Shown: positions 8,566 to 16,766 of the stretch, one piece after another
Layout: each line of letters starts with the position of its first letter
Position numbering within the stretch: the first letter of the stretch is position 1
Made by a program: the position numbers and the translations under genes
DNA from: Edaphobacter modestus
Lineage (GTDB): Bacteria; Acidobacteriota; Terriglobia; Terriglobales; Acidobacteriaceae
NCBI RefSeq assembly: GCF_004217555.1
Contig: NZ_SHKW01000001.1
Location: 2,418,001-2,482,000, forward strand
Direction: 5' to 3'
Length of the DNA stretch: 64,000 nt
The notes under the pieces: generated by a model
Told to the model about the DNA's origin: nothing
The model's input: the letters and a program-made list of their open reading frames with translations, nothing else
The model's database searches: none

Positions 8566-10158
8566 CTAGGAGGTCTGGGTGAGCCAGGCGGTCCAGGCTT
8601 CGAGGGCGCGGTCGCACTGGATGCGGTGGCGCTCTTTTTTGTCGCGGATCTTCTTTCGCAGCTCCTCTTCTAGCGGGAGCAGGAGGTCGAAGGTGATGTT
8701 GGCGGGTTGGAAGGTCTTGGCCTCGCTGTGGGTGATGTAGTGAACGAGTGAACCGTGGGCGGTCAGGCGCGGCGGAGGCGTTGGCGTTCGGCCTTGCGCG
8801 AGGGTGGCGGCGAAGCGTCCGGCGAGCAGGCCTCCGGCGATGGATTCCGTGTAGCCCTCGACTCCGCTGAGCTGCCCGGCGATGAGGATGCGGGGGTGGG
8901 CGCGTAGCTGGAGGGTATCGGTGAGGACCGTCGGGGAGTTGAGGTAGGTGTTGCGGTGGATCTGCCCGTAACGGAGGAATTTTGCGTTTTCGAGCCCCGG
9001 GATGAGGCGGAGGATGCGGGCCTGCTCGTTGTACTTGAGGTGGTTCTGGAAGCCGACGAGGTTGTAGGAGTCGGCTCGGAGGTTCTCCTGTCGGAGCTGG
9101 ACGGCGGCGTAGGGCCAGCGGCCGGTGCGGGGGTTGGTAAGGCCGGCGGGCTTCATGGGGCCGAAGCGGAGGGTGTCGCGGCCGCGGCGGGCGATCTCTT
9201 CGATGGGCAGGCAGCCTTCGAAGTACTTCAGTTTTTCCTCAGCGGATGGGGCGGTTAACCGCAGGTCCTTCGACTGCGTGGCTTCGCCACTCCGCTCAGG
9301 ATGACACTTTTGTGGGGAAGAGTGCGGCTCACCATCTCCGATGGCGATGTTGGCTCTCTTGGAGATGGTGGCTTTATTCGAGAAATACTGAGATTCTTCG
9401 CTTCGCTCAGAATGACGATCGTTTTCTTCGTGTTGCGTAGGGTCAGAATGACGGGTGTTGGGGGCCACGGTCTCGGCGGTGGCTAGTGCGGTAGGGATCT
9501 GCTCCCACTCTTTGGCGGGGACGGCCTCAGCGGTGGAGAGCGCGTCGATGAAGCGGTCGTACTCCTCTTTGGTGAAGGGGCAGTTGATGTAGTCGGCGGT
9601 TCCCTTGTCCCAGCGGGCGGCGAAGTAGACCTTGTCCATGTCGATGGTGCTGGCGTCGACGATGGGGGAGATGGAGTCGTAGAAGGCGAGGTGCTGGGAG
9701 CCGGTGAGGCGCTGCAGCTCGGCGGTGAGGGCGGGTGAGGTGAGGGGGCCGGTGGCGAGGATGGTGATCTCGTCGGGGTCGTCGTCGAGGCGGATGACCT
9801 CTTCGCGGACGACGGTGATGCGTGGGTGCTGGTCGATCAGCTCCTGGACGCGGCGGGAGAATTCTATGCGATCAACGGCGAGGGCGTGGCCGGCGGGGAC
9901 GGCGGAGGCGTCGGCGGCGGTGAGGAGGAAGGAGTGGGCGCGGCGCATCTCCTGCTTGAGGAGCCAGGGGGCGGAGTTTTCGCTCTCGGACTTGAGGGAG
10001 TTGGAGCAGACGAGCTCGGCGAAGTCGGAGGTCTGGTGGGCCTCGGTGGATCGGGTAGGGCGCATCTCGTAGAGGGTGACTTCGCAGCCAAGGGATGCGG
10101 CCTGCAGGGCGGCTTCAGGACCGGCGAGGCCTCCGCCGATGACTTTAATCTTCTTCAT
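8566..10158 (-). CDS. trmFO: tRNA (uracil-54-C5)-methyltransferase TrmFO with in-frame repeat insertion
   Basis: Folate- and FAD-dependent enzyme that forms 5-methyluridine at position 54 in the tRNA T-loop. Start at ATG 10158 ('MKKIKVIGGGLAGPEAA') with the FAD-binding GGGLAG at 8-13; 530 residues against roughly 435-470 for the family. Family motifs include 'YEMRP', 'ELVCSNSLKS', 'FYDSISPIVD', 'NCPFTKEEYDRF', 'FEGCLPIEEIARRG' and 'LRFGPMKPAGL'. Between 'AEAVPAKEWE' and 'KLKYFEGCLP', where relatives run on almost directly, there are some 80-90 extra residues (DNA about 9240-9505). These contain translated repeat sequence ('HSERSEESQYF', 'CHPERSGEATQSKDLR') and keep the frame open. The enzyme may tolerate this as a surface loop, or may be impaired. 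Confidence 0.93.
   Translation of the reverse strand: MKKIKVIGGGLAGPEAALQAASLGCEVTLYEMRPTRSTEAHQTSDFAELVCSNSLKSESENSAPWLLKQEMRRAHSFLLTAADASAVPAGHALAVDRIEFSRRVQELIDQHPRITVVREEVIRLDDDPDEITILATGPLTSPALTAELQRLTGSQHLAFYDSISPIVDASTIDMDKVYFAARWDKGTADYINCPFTKEEYDRFIDALSTAEAVPAKEWEQIPTALATAETVAPNTRHSDPTQHEENDRHSERSEESQYFSNKATISKRANIAIGDGEPHSSPQKCHPERSGEATQSKDLRLTAPSAEEKLKYFEGCLPIEEIARRGRDTLRFGPMKPAGLTNPRTGRWPYAAVQLRQENLRADSYNLVGFQNHLKYNEQARILRLIPGLENAKFLRYGQIHRNTYLNSPTVLTDTLQLRAHPRILIAGQLSGVEGYTESIAGGLLAGRFAATLAQGRTPTPPPRLTAHGSLVHYITHSEAKTFQPANITFDLLLPLEEELRKKIRDKKERHRIQCDRALEAWTAWLTQTS
9261..9306. repeat. Dispersed repeat copy 3, inside trmFO
   Basis: GCAGGTCCTTCGACTGCG, an inverted middle (GTGGCTTCGCCAC), then TCCGCTCAGGATGACA. 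Same ends as copy 1. In the trmFO frame it encodes 'CHPERSGEATQSKDLR'. Confidence 0.85.
9379..9418. repeat. Dispersed repeat copy 4, inside trmFO
   Basis: CGAGAAATACTGAGATTCTT followed by CGCTTCGCTCAGAATGACGA, very close to copy 2. In the trmFO frame it encodes 'RHSERSEESQYFS'. A decayed further copy (TTCTTCG...GGTCAGAATGACGGG) directly follows at about 9424-9454. Confidence 0.85.
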
Positions 10159-10345
10159 TGGTTCTATTGTCTCGCGAGAGAGGGTTGCGTCCGCCCGCAT
10201 CCTGCAAATCCCACATTAGACGTTTCCCGCTGGAGATGAGGACCCGGCTGCGCCATGAACCCGGCGTTTTGAAATGACAAAGATTCATGAGGCCTTGGGT
10301 GAAGGGGTGGGAATCTTCCTCAGCGGGGCGCGTGGCGGTTCCGGC

Positions 10346-10380
10346 GAATCCTGGGATTCTTCGCTTGCTCAGAATGACGG
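10346..10380. repeat. Dispersed repeat copy 5, upstream of trmFO
   Basis: CGAATCCTGGGATTCTTCGC followed by TTGCTCAGAATGACGG, the same family as copies 2 and 4 with a three-base deletion. It sits in the roughly 290-base gap (10159-10448) between trmFO and the acetyltransferase gene; that gap holds no other feature I can support. Confidence 0.8.
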
Positions 10381-10448
10381 AGTGGGAGGGGATGACGGGA
10401 AGGGGAGGGGATGCTTTAGAAATTTGTTCAACCAGGGCTTCGTTTTCC

Positions 10449-10982
10449 CTACTCTGCTTTATCGGCGAGAGCCTTGAGTGCGTCGCCGTCGATGCGCATG
10501 ATGCGCCACTCGTTGAGCATATGGGCTCCCATCTCCTTGTAGAAATCGATGGCCATCTGGTTCCAGTCGAGGACGTGCCACTGGAAGCGATCGCCGCGCT
10601 CGAGCGCGATGGCGGCGAGTCGGGCGAAGAGGGCCTTCGCGATGCCGTTGCGGCGGAACTGGGGGCGGACGAAGAGGTCTTCGAGGTGGATGCCGGCGTT
10701 GCCGCGCCACGTGGAGTAGAAGGGGAAGTAGAGGGCCATGGCCGCGGGCTTGCCTTCCCATTCGGCCATGAGGCACTGGAAGACGGGGCGCGGGCCGAAG
10801 CCGTCGCGGAGGAGATCTTCGGCAGTGGCCACGGCGGCGTGGGGAGCGCGCTCGTACTCGGCGAGCTCGCGGATGAAGGCGAGCATCTCGGGGACGTCAG
10901 AGGGAGTGGCTTCGCGGATCAGCAACGGCGAGACGGAGGCAGCGGAGGGATGGGCCGTGGATTGTTCTGGGGTATTCATCAT
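10449..10982 (-). CDS. GNAT family N-acetyltransferase
   Basis: Acetyl-CoA-dependent N-acetyltransferase of the spermidine/spermine-acetyltransferase-like group; acceptor unknown. Core motifs: 'LIREATPSDVPEMLAFIRELAEYER' region at the N-terminus (two pieces), 'EWEGKPAAMALYFPFYSTW', then motif A 'IHLEDLFVRPQFRRNGIAKALF' split around 'RRNGIAK', and 'WHVLDWNQMAIDFYKEMGA' near the C-terminus. Start uncertain: ATG 10982 gives 178 residues and avoids overlap with the upstream gene; ATG 11027 would add 15 residues and overlap it by 20 bases. It is the downstream partner of the secreted protein at 11008-11712. Confidence 0.85.
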   Translation of the reverse strand: MMNTPEQSTAHPSAASVSPLLIREATPSDVPEMLAFIRELAEYERAPHAAVATAEDLLRDGFGPRPVFQCLMAEWEGKPAAMALYFPFYSTWRGNAGIHLEDLFVRPQFRRNGIAKALFARLAAIALERGDRFQWHVLDWNQMAIDFYKEMGAHMLNEWRIMRIDGDALKALADKAE

Positions 10983-11007
10983 TGTTCGGGAGTATTCAAA
11001 AAGGTCG

Positions 11008-11712
11008 TCAGGGTGCGGGTTTTGCATCGGGCTTCGATGCAGCGGGCGTGGCCTTCTGTGCGGCGAGCCATTTGTTGAAGGGCAGCGAGAAGGCGAAGAG
11101 CTCCTTGCCGCCGGAAGTGTGGATCATCTTGATGTAGATCTCGGCGTTCTTGAGGGGCGGCTCCTCGAGGTCTTTGACGTCGTAAAACACGTAACCGGCA
11201 ATCGTGGAATGAGGGGTTACCGTGGTGGATTTGAAGCCGAAGTCGTCGTCGTCCTGGGTGATCTTTTTGTCGATGGGAGTGCGGCGGCCGGGGATGGGGA
11301 TGGGGATGATAGGGATTTTCCGTCCGGCGGCCTTTTCGGCGGAGAAGAGACGGCGGTTGATGTCGTCGAGGCTGGCGGCGGGAAATTTGTCTCCGGCGGA
11401 GGTGATGAACTGCATGCGGGCTTCGTCGAGGCTGAGGGGGCTGTCGGAGTCGTTGGTGATGATGACGCGGACGGGGATGAGGGAGTGGCGGATGTAGGGC
11501 AGGCGGAAGAAATCGCAGTCCCGGGGCTCGGTGCAGGGGTCGATGGCGACGGTAACGTGCTCCTGGGGGTGGAAATCGAAGGCGGGATATTCGCGAGCGG
11601 GACGCGGAGGAGGGGCCGCTTTATTGCCCGCAAGGCTGGGAACGGCCAGGGCGCCGGAGAAAAGAACGAACCCAAGTAATGTTCGTAACGTAAAGCGGAT
11701 GTGGGACTTCAT
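11008..11712 (-). CDS. Secreted protein of unknown function
   Basis: ATG 11712 opens a typical signal peptide (MKSHIRFTLRTLLGFVLFSG..., cleavage probably after 'PSLA'), giving 234 residues. An upstream open frame to 11826 overlaps waaA and is not protein-like. After the signal are 'AREYPAFDFHPQEHVTVAIDP' (two halves), a Cys pair ('PCTEPRDCDFF'), an 'IPVRVIITNDSDSPLSLDEA' beta-rich segment suggesting an immunoglobulin-like fold, and a Pro/Lys/Ala tail. I do not know a named family. It is divergent from waaA with only 56 bases between starts, so the two share a promoter region. Confidence 0.72.
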   Translation of the reverse strand: MKSHIRFTLRTLLGFVLFSGALAVPSLAGNKAAPPPRPAREYPAFDFHPQEHVTVAIDPCTEPRDCDFFRLPYIRHSLIPVRVIITNDSDSPLSLDEARMQFITSAGDKFPAASLDDINRRLFSAEKAAGRKIPIIPIPIPGRRTPIDKKITQDDDDFGFKSTTVTPHSTIAGYVFYDVKDLEEPPLKNAEIYIKMIHTSGGKELFAFSLPFNKWLAAQKATPAASKPDAKPAP

Positions 11713-11768
11713 GCGTAATTGATTATCATCTTCGCTGAGATACCTGGTAAAGCGAGGGGATAGATCGG

Positions 11769-13064
11769 TTGATTCTGGCGGTTTATAGCGCGCTGCTGGC
11801 AGCGGTGCTGGTGGCGGGCGCTCCATGGTGGCTGGCGCGAATGGCGACCAGCGGGCGTTATCGTGCGGGGCTCGCCGGGCGACTGGGGAGAGTTCCCGAG
11901 GGTCTGCGGGAGGCGGCAGCGGGGCGTAGAGTTATATGGCTGCATGCCGTGTCCGTGGGCGAGGTAATGGCGGCGACGGAGCTGGTGCGTGAGTTGCGCA
12001 GGGCGCTGCCTGGCTGGATAATTGCCGTCTCCACTACGACTGAGACGGGCCAGCGACTGGCGCGTGAGCGATTTGGCGCCGAATCGCCGGTGTTTTACCT
12101 GCCGCTGGACTTTGCAGTGCTCGTGCGGCGCTATGTGAGAACGCTGCATCCGGAGATGCTGGTGCTGATGGAGAGCGAACTGTGGCCGAACCTGATGGAT
12201 CTCTGTGCGCGTGAGGGCGTGCCGGTGGCGGTGGTGAACGCGAGGGTTTCGGACCGCTCGTTGCCACGCTACCTGCGGCTGAAAGCGCTCTGGAGGCCGC
12301 TGCTGCAGCGGGTATCACTGTTTCTGGCGCAGAGCGGGGAGAATCGGGAGAGGCTGGTGCGGATCGGCGCTCCCGCAGAACGGGTGAGGGTGAGCGGGAA
12401 TCTCAAATACGACGTAAAAGCAGCGGGTGAGAGCGCGATGACGACCCTTCTGCGGGAGCGGCTTCCGGCGGACGCGAAGGTGGTGGTGGCGGGAAGCACG
12501 CTCGAAGGCGAGGAGAGGATTCTGCTGGAGGCGTGGCCACAGGTACTGGAGACGGAGCCGGATACGGTGCTGGTGATCGCACCCCGGCGGCCGGAGAGGT
12601 TCAGCGCGGTGGCGGGCTTGATTGAGACGGCGGGGTTCGATGTGGTGCGTGCGAGTGACCTGGTCGCGGGTGGAGGATTGAAGGGCCGGGAGAGGATTAT
12701 CCTGCTGGACACGATCGGCGACCTGGCTTCGGTGTACTCGTTGGGAACGATCGCGTTTGTGGGAGGCAGCCTGGTGGCCGCGGGGGGGCATAATCCTCTT
12801 GAGCCGGCTCGATTCGGAGTTCCGGTGGTGATGGGCCGATCGAGTGAGAACTTTCGCGAGATCGTCGAGGCAATGCGAATCGCAGGGGCGATCCGGATCG
12901 TCGAATCTTCACAGCTGGCGGAGGCGATGACGGATCTGCTGACGAACGAGACCAGAGCGCGGGAGATGGGCAGGCACGGCGGCGAGGTATTCGCAGCGCA
13001 GGCGGGGGCTACGGCGCGAACGGTTGAGCTGTTGCTGGGGTTGTTGAACAGGAAAGCCGCATGA
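11769..13064 (+). CDS. waaA: 3-deoxy-D-manno-octulosonic acid transferase WaaA (KdtA), GT30
   Basis: Inner-membrane-anchored glycosyltransferase that adds Kdo to lipid IVA. TTG 11769 with a GAGGGGA ribosome site eight bases upstream gives 431 residues. An N-terminal membrane anchor (about 1-22) is followed by the GT30 core: 'GRRVIWLHAVSVGEVMAA' region with the catalytic Glu, 'LMESELWPNL', 'SGNLKYD', 'VAGSTLEGEE', and 'GGHNPLEPARFGVPVVMG' near the C-terminus. Its stop overlaps the lpxK start (ATGA), so the two genes are translationally coupled. kdsC, which supplies Kdo, lies at 39.3 kb. Confidence 0.95.
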   Translation: MILAVYSALLAAVLVAGAPWWLARMATSGRYRAGLAGRLGRVPEGLREAAAGRRVIWLHAVSVGEVMAATELVRELRRALPGWIIAVSTTTETGQRLARERFGAESPVFYLPLDFAVLVRRYVRTLHPEMLVLMESELWPNLMDLCAREGVPVAVVNARVSDRSLPRYLRLKALWRPLLQRVSLFLAQSGENRERLVRIGAPAERVRVSGNLKYDVKAAGESAMTTLLRERLPADAKVVVAGSTLEGEERILLEAWPQVLETEPDTVLVIAPRRPERFSAVAGLIETAGFDVVRASDLVAGGGLKGRERIILLDTIGDLASVYSLGTIAFVGGSLVAAGGHNPLEPARFGVPVVMGRSSENFREIVEAMRIAGAIRIVESSQLAEAMTDLLTNETRAREMGRHGGEVFAAQAGATARTVELLLGLLNRKAA

Positions 13065-14098
13065 AAACGCTAAGAAGATTGCTGCTTCCGCTGTCTCCGC
13101 TGTATGGCGCGGTGGTGACCGCGAAGCGAAGACTGTACCGGCTGGGGTGGCGGAAGCAGAGGCATCTTCCTTCGCCGGTGATCAGCGTGGGGAGCGTTTC
13201 GGCGGGAGGAGCGGGAAAGACGCCCGTGGTTGCGATGCTGGCGGGAATTCTTCGGCGCCGAGGATATGGGGTAAGCATTTTGACGCGGGGGTACGGTCGC
13301 GTCTCCAACCTGATTGAACGGGTGGACGCGTATGACGACCCGGCCTGGCACGGAGATGAGCCGGTGCTGCTGGCGCAGCGGTCCGGATCTCTGGTGTATG
13401 TGGGAGCCGATCGTTATCGCGCAGGTCTGCTGGCGGAACAGGATAAACGTGGCGACAGAGTTGGAGTGCATCTGCTCGATGATGGGTTCCAGCATCTGCG
13501 GCTGGCGCGGAATGTGGACATCGTTCTGCTGACGCTTGCCGACGTGGAGGACTGCCTGTTGCCGGCGGGAGACCTGCGGGAGCCGATCGCGGCGGCAAGT
13601 GAAGCGGACGTGGTGGTGGTGCGCGAGGAAGAGGCAGGGCGGATGAAACCCCTGCTCGATCGCCTGCAGGGAGAGGGAAACGGGTTTGCGGTGTGGCCGA
13701 TTCGACGAAGCCTGGGACTGGCGGAGGAGGACGAGCGGCTGCCTACGTTTCCACTGGCGTTCTGCGGAATTGCACGGCCGGATAATTTCACGCGGATGCT
13801 GAAAGAGTCGCGATACGAGCCGCTGGAGACAGTCGCGTTTCCGGATCACCACCGCTACGAAGAACGGGATATGGCGCGGATTCTGGAGCGGGCGCGCGAG
13901 CGCGGCGCAAACGGGCTTGTCACGACCGAAAAAGACGCGGTGAAGCTGACGGCAACGATGCGCGAGCGGCTGGAGACGGTTGGTCCGCTGATCGTGGCCC
14001 GGCTGAATGTGGAGCTGGTCGATGAGAAAGACGCCATGGCGCAACTGGTAAAGATGGTTGCGGAGCTGGATCGGAGAAAAGCCCCGGAGCGGCCATGA
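13061..14098 (+). CDS. lpxK: Tetraacyldisaccharide 4'-kinase LpxK
   Basis: Phosphorylates the 4' position of the lipid A disaccharide to form lipid IVA, the substrate of WaaA just upstream. 345 residues from ATG 13061. A membrane-associated N-terminus ('LSPLYGAVVTAKRRLYRLGW') is followed by the P-loop 'SVSAGGAGKTP' (about 46-56), 'ILTRGYGR', 'DEPVLLAQR', the conserved 'LLDDGFQHLRLARNVDIVLL' stretch (here in two pieces around DDGFQH) and C-terminal 'FPDHHRYEERD' and 'VTTEKDAVKL'. The start lies inside the waaA stop. Confidence 0.96.
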   Translation: MKTLRRLLLPLSPLYGAVVTAKRRLYRLGWRKQRHLPSPVISVGSVSAGGAGKTPVVAMLAGILRRRGYGVSILTRGYGRVSNLIERVDAYDDPAWHGDEPVLLAQRSGSLVYVGADRYRAGLLAEQDKRGDRVGVHLLDDGFQHLRLARNVDIVLLTLADVEDCLLPAGDLREPIAAASEADVVVVREEEAGRMKPLLDRLQGEGNGFAVWPIRRSLGLAEEDERLPTFPLAFCGIARPDNFTRMLKESRYEPLETVAFPDHHRYEERDMARILERARERGANGLVTTEKDAVKLTATMRERLETVGPLIVARLNVELVDEKDAMAQLVKMVAELDRRKAPERP

Positions 14099-14126
14099 GA
14101 AGGAACGGCCATGAGAAAATGAGCGC

Positions 14127-15251
14127 TTGGCGATACAGGACCATTCTCTGGCGGAGGGGCTGCCGCGGCGCGTACTGATCGTTCGAATCGGCGCTATGGG
14201 CGACGTGTTGCACGCGATGCCCGCTGTAGCGGCGCTCAGGAAGGCGCATCCGGAGTGGTGGATCGGGTGGGTGGTCGAGCCGCGATGGCTGCCGTTGTTG
14301 CGGGCTACGAGCGACGGCTCCTGGACAATGGAACGCGGGGAGGCAATGCCGCTGGTGGATCGCACGTTCTCCGCCTCCACACGGGCGTGGAAGAAGAAGC
14401 CGTTTGCGTGGGAGACTCTGGCGGATATTCGATCGCTGAGGAGAGGGCTGCGCAGCGACGCCTTCGATCTGTGCGTGGACATGCAGGGATCGATCCGCTC
14501 AGCCGTCATCGGCAGGATGGCTTCGGCGAAGAGTTTTACAGGCATGGCCGACCCCAGAGAAAAGCCTGCCCGGTGGATGTATGACCGCAAGATACAGGCG
14601 ACCGCTGCGCACGTGATCGAGCAGGGGTGCGAGCTGCTGGGGGCTGCTGTCGGTGAGAGTCTGGAACCGGCTCAGGTGGAGTTGCCCAGAGACGAGTTTC
14701 ACGGGCAGGCATGCGATGACCTGCTGGAGAGATTGCTGCCGGGGGGCGAGGACTTTGTCCTGATGGCTCCGAGTGCAGGCTGGGGAGCGAAGCAATGGCC
14801 CGCGGAGAGGTTTGGCGCGGTTGCCGCGGAGTTGGGACGACGGGGGATCCGGGTGCTGGTCAACGCGGCCCATGAGATGGATCGCGTAGGCAATGAAGTC
14901 ATCCGTGCCAGTGGAGGGTATGGAATCACCGTGCCTACCGACCTGGGAGACCTGATTGCGTTGACGCGGCGGGCGAGCCTGGTGATCGCGGGAGATACGG
15001 GACCGCTGCACCTGGCGGCGGCGCTGAAGAGGCCGGTGGTTGCGCTGTTCGGGCCGACGAATCCGGCGCGAAACGGGCCGTATGGGACGCGGGCGCGGGT
15101 TCTTCGCCACGGCGGAGAGCGGAGCGACCACAGACGACTGGCAGAGCCGGAGGCAGGGTTGCTGGCGATTACAGTAGAGGAAGTGGTGGAGGCTGCGATG
15201 GAGCTACTTGCGGGCGCCACCGGGGACGGACGAGGTAAGGTAAGCGAGTGA
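14127..15251 (+). CDS. Heptosyltransferase I-like glycosyltransferase, family 9
   Basis: GT9 enzyme, most like WaaC (ADP-heptose:LPS heptosyltransferase I), which adds the first heptose to Kdo. TTG 14127 gives 374 residues; the ribosome site is weak. Conserved N-terminal 'RVLIVRIGAMGDVLHAMPAV', 'DLCVDMQGSIRSAV', and the C-terminal donor site 'VIAGDTGPLHLAAALKRPVVALFGPTNPARNGP' region (key residues D-T-G-P-x-H). It lies 28 bases after lpxK and overlaps the next gene's GTG start, so it fits the inner-core LPS run. A different sugar donor is possible, as GT9 members vary. Confidence 0.88.
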   Translation: MAIQDHSLAEGLPRRVLIVRIGAMGDVLHAMPAVAALRKAHPEWWIGWVVEPRWLPLLRATSDGSWTMERGEAMPLVDRTFSASTRAWKKKPFAWETLADIRSLRRGLRSDAFDLCVDMQGSIRSAVIGRMASAKSFTGMADPREKPARWMYDRKIQATAAHVIEQGCELLGAAVGESLEPAQVELPRDEFHGQACDDLLERLLPGGEDFVLMAPSAGWGAKQWPAERFGAVAAELGRRGIRVLVNAAHEMDRVGNEVIRASGGYGITVPTDLGDLIALTRRASLVIAGDTGPLHLAAALKRPVVALFGPTNPARNGPYGTRARVLRHGGERSDHRRLAEPEAGLLAITVEEVVEAAMELLAGATGDGRGKVSE

Positions 15252-15805
15252 GTGAACGAAGCAGGTGGCAGCGCATCGCCCGGCGCATCCGTGTACCGCT
15301 GGGATTTCTCTTTGCGGCGATGTTTCTCTGGTTGGCCCGGCCGACGGGTACGTTGATGCTGCTGAGCCTTCTGCTGGTGATACCGGGGCTGTGGCTGCGC
15401 GGCTACGCCGCGGGCTATGTGAAGAAGAATGCGGAGCTGACACGCACGGGACCCTATGCGCATACACGCAATCCGCTTTACCTGGGTTCGATGATGATCG
15501 CATTCGGATTTGCCTGGGCCTCGGGAAGCTGGGTGATCTTTGTGGCGCTGGCGGCGGGATTCCTGGGGATTTATCTTCCGACGATCCGCTCGGAGGAAGA
15601 GTACCTGCGGACGCATTTTGCAGGCTTCGATGAGTATGCCCGGCAGGTTCCGAGGCTGCTTCCCCGGCTGACGCCGGCGAAGAACGATCTGCCGCAGGGA
15701 AGGTTTTCCCGGGAGAGGTATCTGCACCATCGCGAGTACAATGCACTTATGGGCGCTGTCGCACTTTACGCGGCGCTGGCTGCGCGTCTTCTGCTTCCGC
15801 GATAG
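15248..15805 (+). CDS. Isoprenylcysteine carboxyl methyltransferase (ICMT)-like membrane methyltransferase
   Basis: Integral membrane protein of 185 residues from GTG 15248, overlapping the preceding stop by 4 bases. It has about four transmembrane segments (about 15-50, 95-125) and the ICMT/PEMT signature: 'TRTGPYAHTRNPLYLGSMM' followed by 'IRSEEEYLRTHFAGFDEYARQVPRLLP' (key R-N-P-x-Y and E-E-x-x-L). Such enzymes use S-adenosylmethionine to methylate membrane-associated substrates; in bacteria the substrate is generally unknown. Its place at the end of the LPS run suggests a lipid or glycolipid target, but that is inference. Confidence 0.85.
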   Translation: MSERSRWQRIARRIRVPLGFLFAAMFLWLARPTGTLMLLSLLLVIPGLWLRGYAAGYVKKNAELTRTGPYAHTRNPLYLGSMMIAFGFAWASGSWVIFVALAAGFLGIYLPTIRSEEEYLRTHFAGFDEYARQVPRLLPRLTPAKNDLPQGRFSRERYLHHREYNALMGAVALYAALAARLLLPR

Positions 15806-15945
15806 AAGAAGACCAGGACGCCGAAAGACTGCCGGAGAGCAGTCCTGAGCTGGAGTTTCAGTTTGCAAGTGATGCCGGTAGACGAATTGCGTAACGGGTT
15901 GTATCGTTAGCCGTTCCGTTCCATTCCAAATTCTGAGAGTTAGCT

Positions 15946-16758
15946 CTGTCGAAACGTTTTCCGGTATTTTTTCTCCCGATTCTTCTCTGGCTGGCGTGCA
16001 CGGGTTGCACGGCGCAGTCGTTGGCGCACCGGCTCTTCCCTCCCCCGCCGCCAGTCACCATTCCCACCCTCGAGCCTCCTCCAGGCGGGTATGTCTTTCC
16101 GACGAAGCAGACGCTCAGCTATACGGTGGACTGGCGGGTGTTTACCGCTGCGGTTGCCACCTTCCAGATTGAACAGCAGGGCACGACCCAGAAGATTACG
16201 GCGACGGCAGATACGGTCGGCGGGGTCACGATGCTGTTCCCGGTCGTGGACAAATTCGAGTCTGCCTTCGATACGAAGACCGGGTGCTCGACGGGATTTT
16301 CGAAGCAGACGGTGGAGGGCCGGAGGAAGATTTCAAGCGATCTGGGCTTCAACTATGGTCAGGGCAAGCAGACGTTGATGGAACGGAACCTGGTGAAGGG
16401 CACGTCCAAGACACTGACCGCTTCGATTCCGGCATGCGTTACCGATTCGCTTTCGGCCATCTTCTACGTCGGGTCGCACCCACTGGTGGTGGGACAGGAT
16501 CTTCGGTTTCCGCTTGCCGATTCGATGCGTACGGTGACGGTAACGATGAAGGTAGAGGCCAAGGAGGAGATCAAGACCCCGGCTGGAACCTTCCAGACGG
16601 TACGAGTGCAACCGACCGCAGAGGAAGGAGTCGTGAAGAACCGGGGGAAGATCTGGATCTGGTACACGGATGACGGACGCCATATTCCTGTACAGGTGAG
16701 GGCCAGCCTTTTCTGGGGAACGATCACGGCACGGCTGCAGTCGTACGAGACGAAGTGA
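15946..16758 (+). CDS. DUF3108 envelope protein, probable CTG start
   Basis: No ATG/GTG/TTG start includes the signal peptide. The frame is open from a TGA at 15934, and CTG 15946 begins 'LSKRFPVFFLPILLWLACTGC', a good signal or lipoprotein leader, with a GAGAG ribosome site 6 bases ahead. The next usable start (TTG 16021) would remove the whole leader. About 270 residues. After a Pro-rich piece ('PPPPPV') the DUF3108 domain runs from about residue 50: 'YVFPTKQTLSYTVDWRVF', 'FPVVDKFESAFD', 'DSLSAIFYVGSHPL', 'PAGTFQTVRVQP' and 'IWIWYTDDGRHIPVQVRA'. Function unknown; relatives are periplasmic and often near envelope genes. The DUF2007 gene follows 8 bases later. Confidence 0.78.
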   Translation: MSKRFPVFFLPILLWLACTGCTAQSLAHRLFPPPPPVTIPTLEPPPGGYVFPTKQTLSYTVDWRVFTAAVATFQIEQQGTTQKITATADTVGGVTMLFPVVDKFESAFDTKTGCSTGFSKQTVEGRRKISSDLGFNYGQGKQTLMERNLVKGTSKTLTASIPACVTDSLSAIFYVGSHPLVVGQDLRFPLADSMRTVTVTMKVEAKEEIKTPAGTFQTVRVQPTAEEGVVKNRGKIWIWYTDDGRHIPVQVRASLFWGTITARLQSYETK

Positions 16759-16766
16759 GGATTCCG

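Noticed and set aside
13070-14590. A 506-codon minus-strand frame across lpxK and the heptosyltransferase gene
   Set aside because: Spans two well-supported genes on the other strand and shows no recognisable motif.
15826-15845. Hairpin GACTGC...GCAGTC after the ICMT-like gene
   Set aside because: Six or seven base pairs and no T run; too weak to call a terminator.
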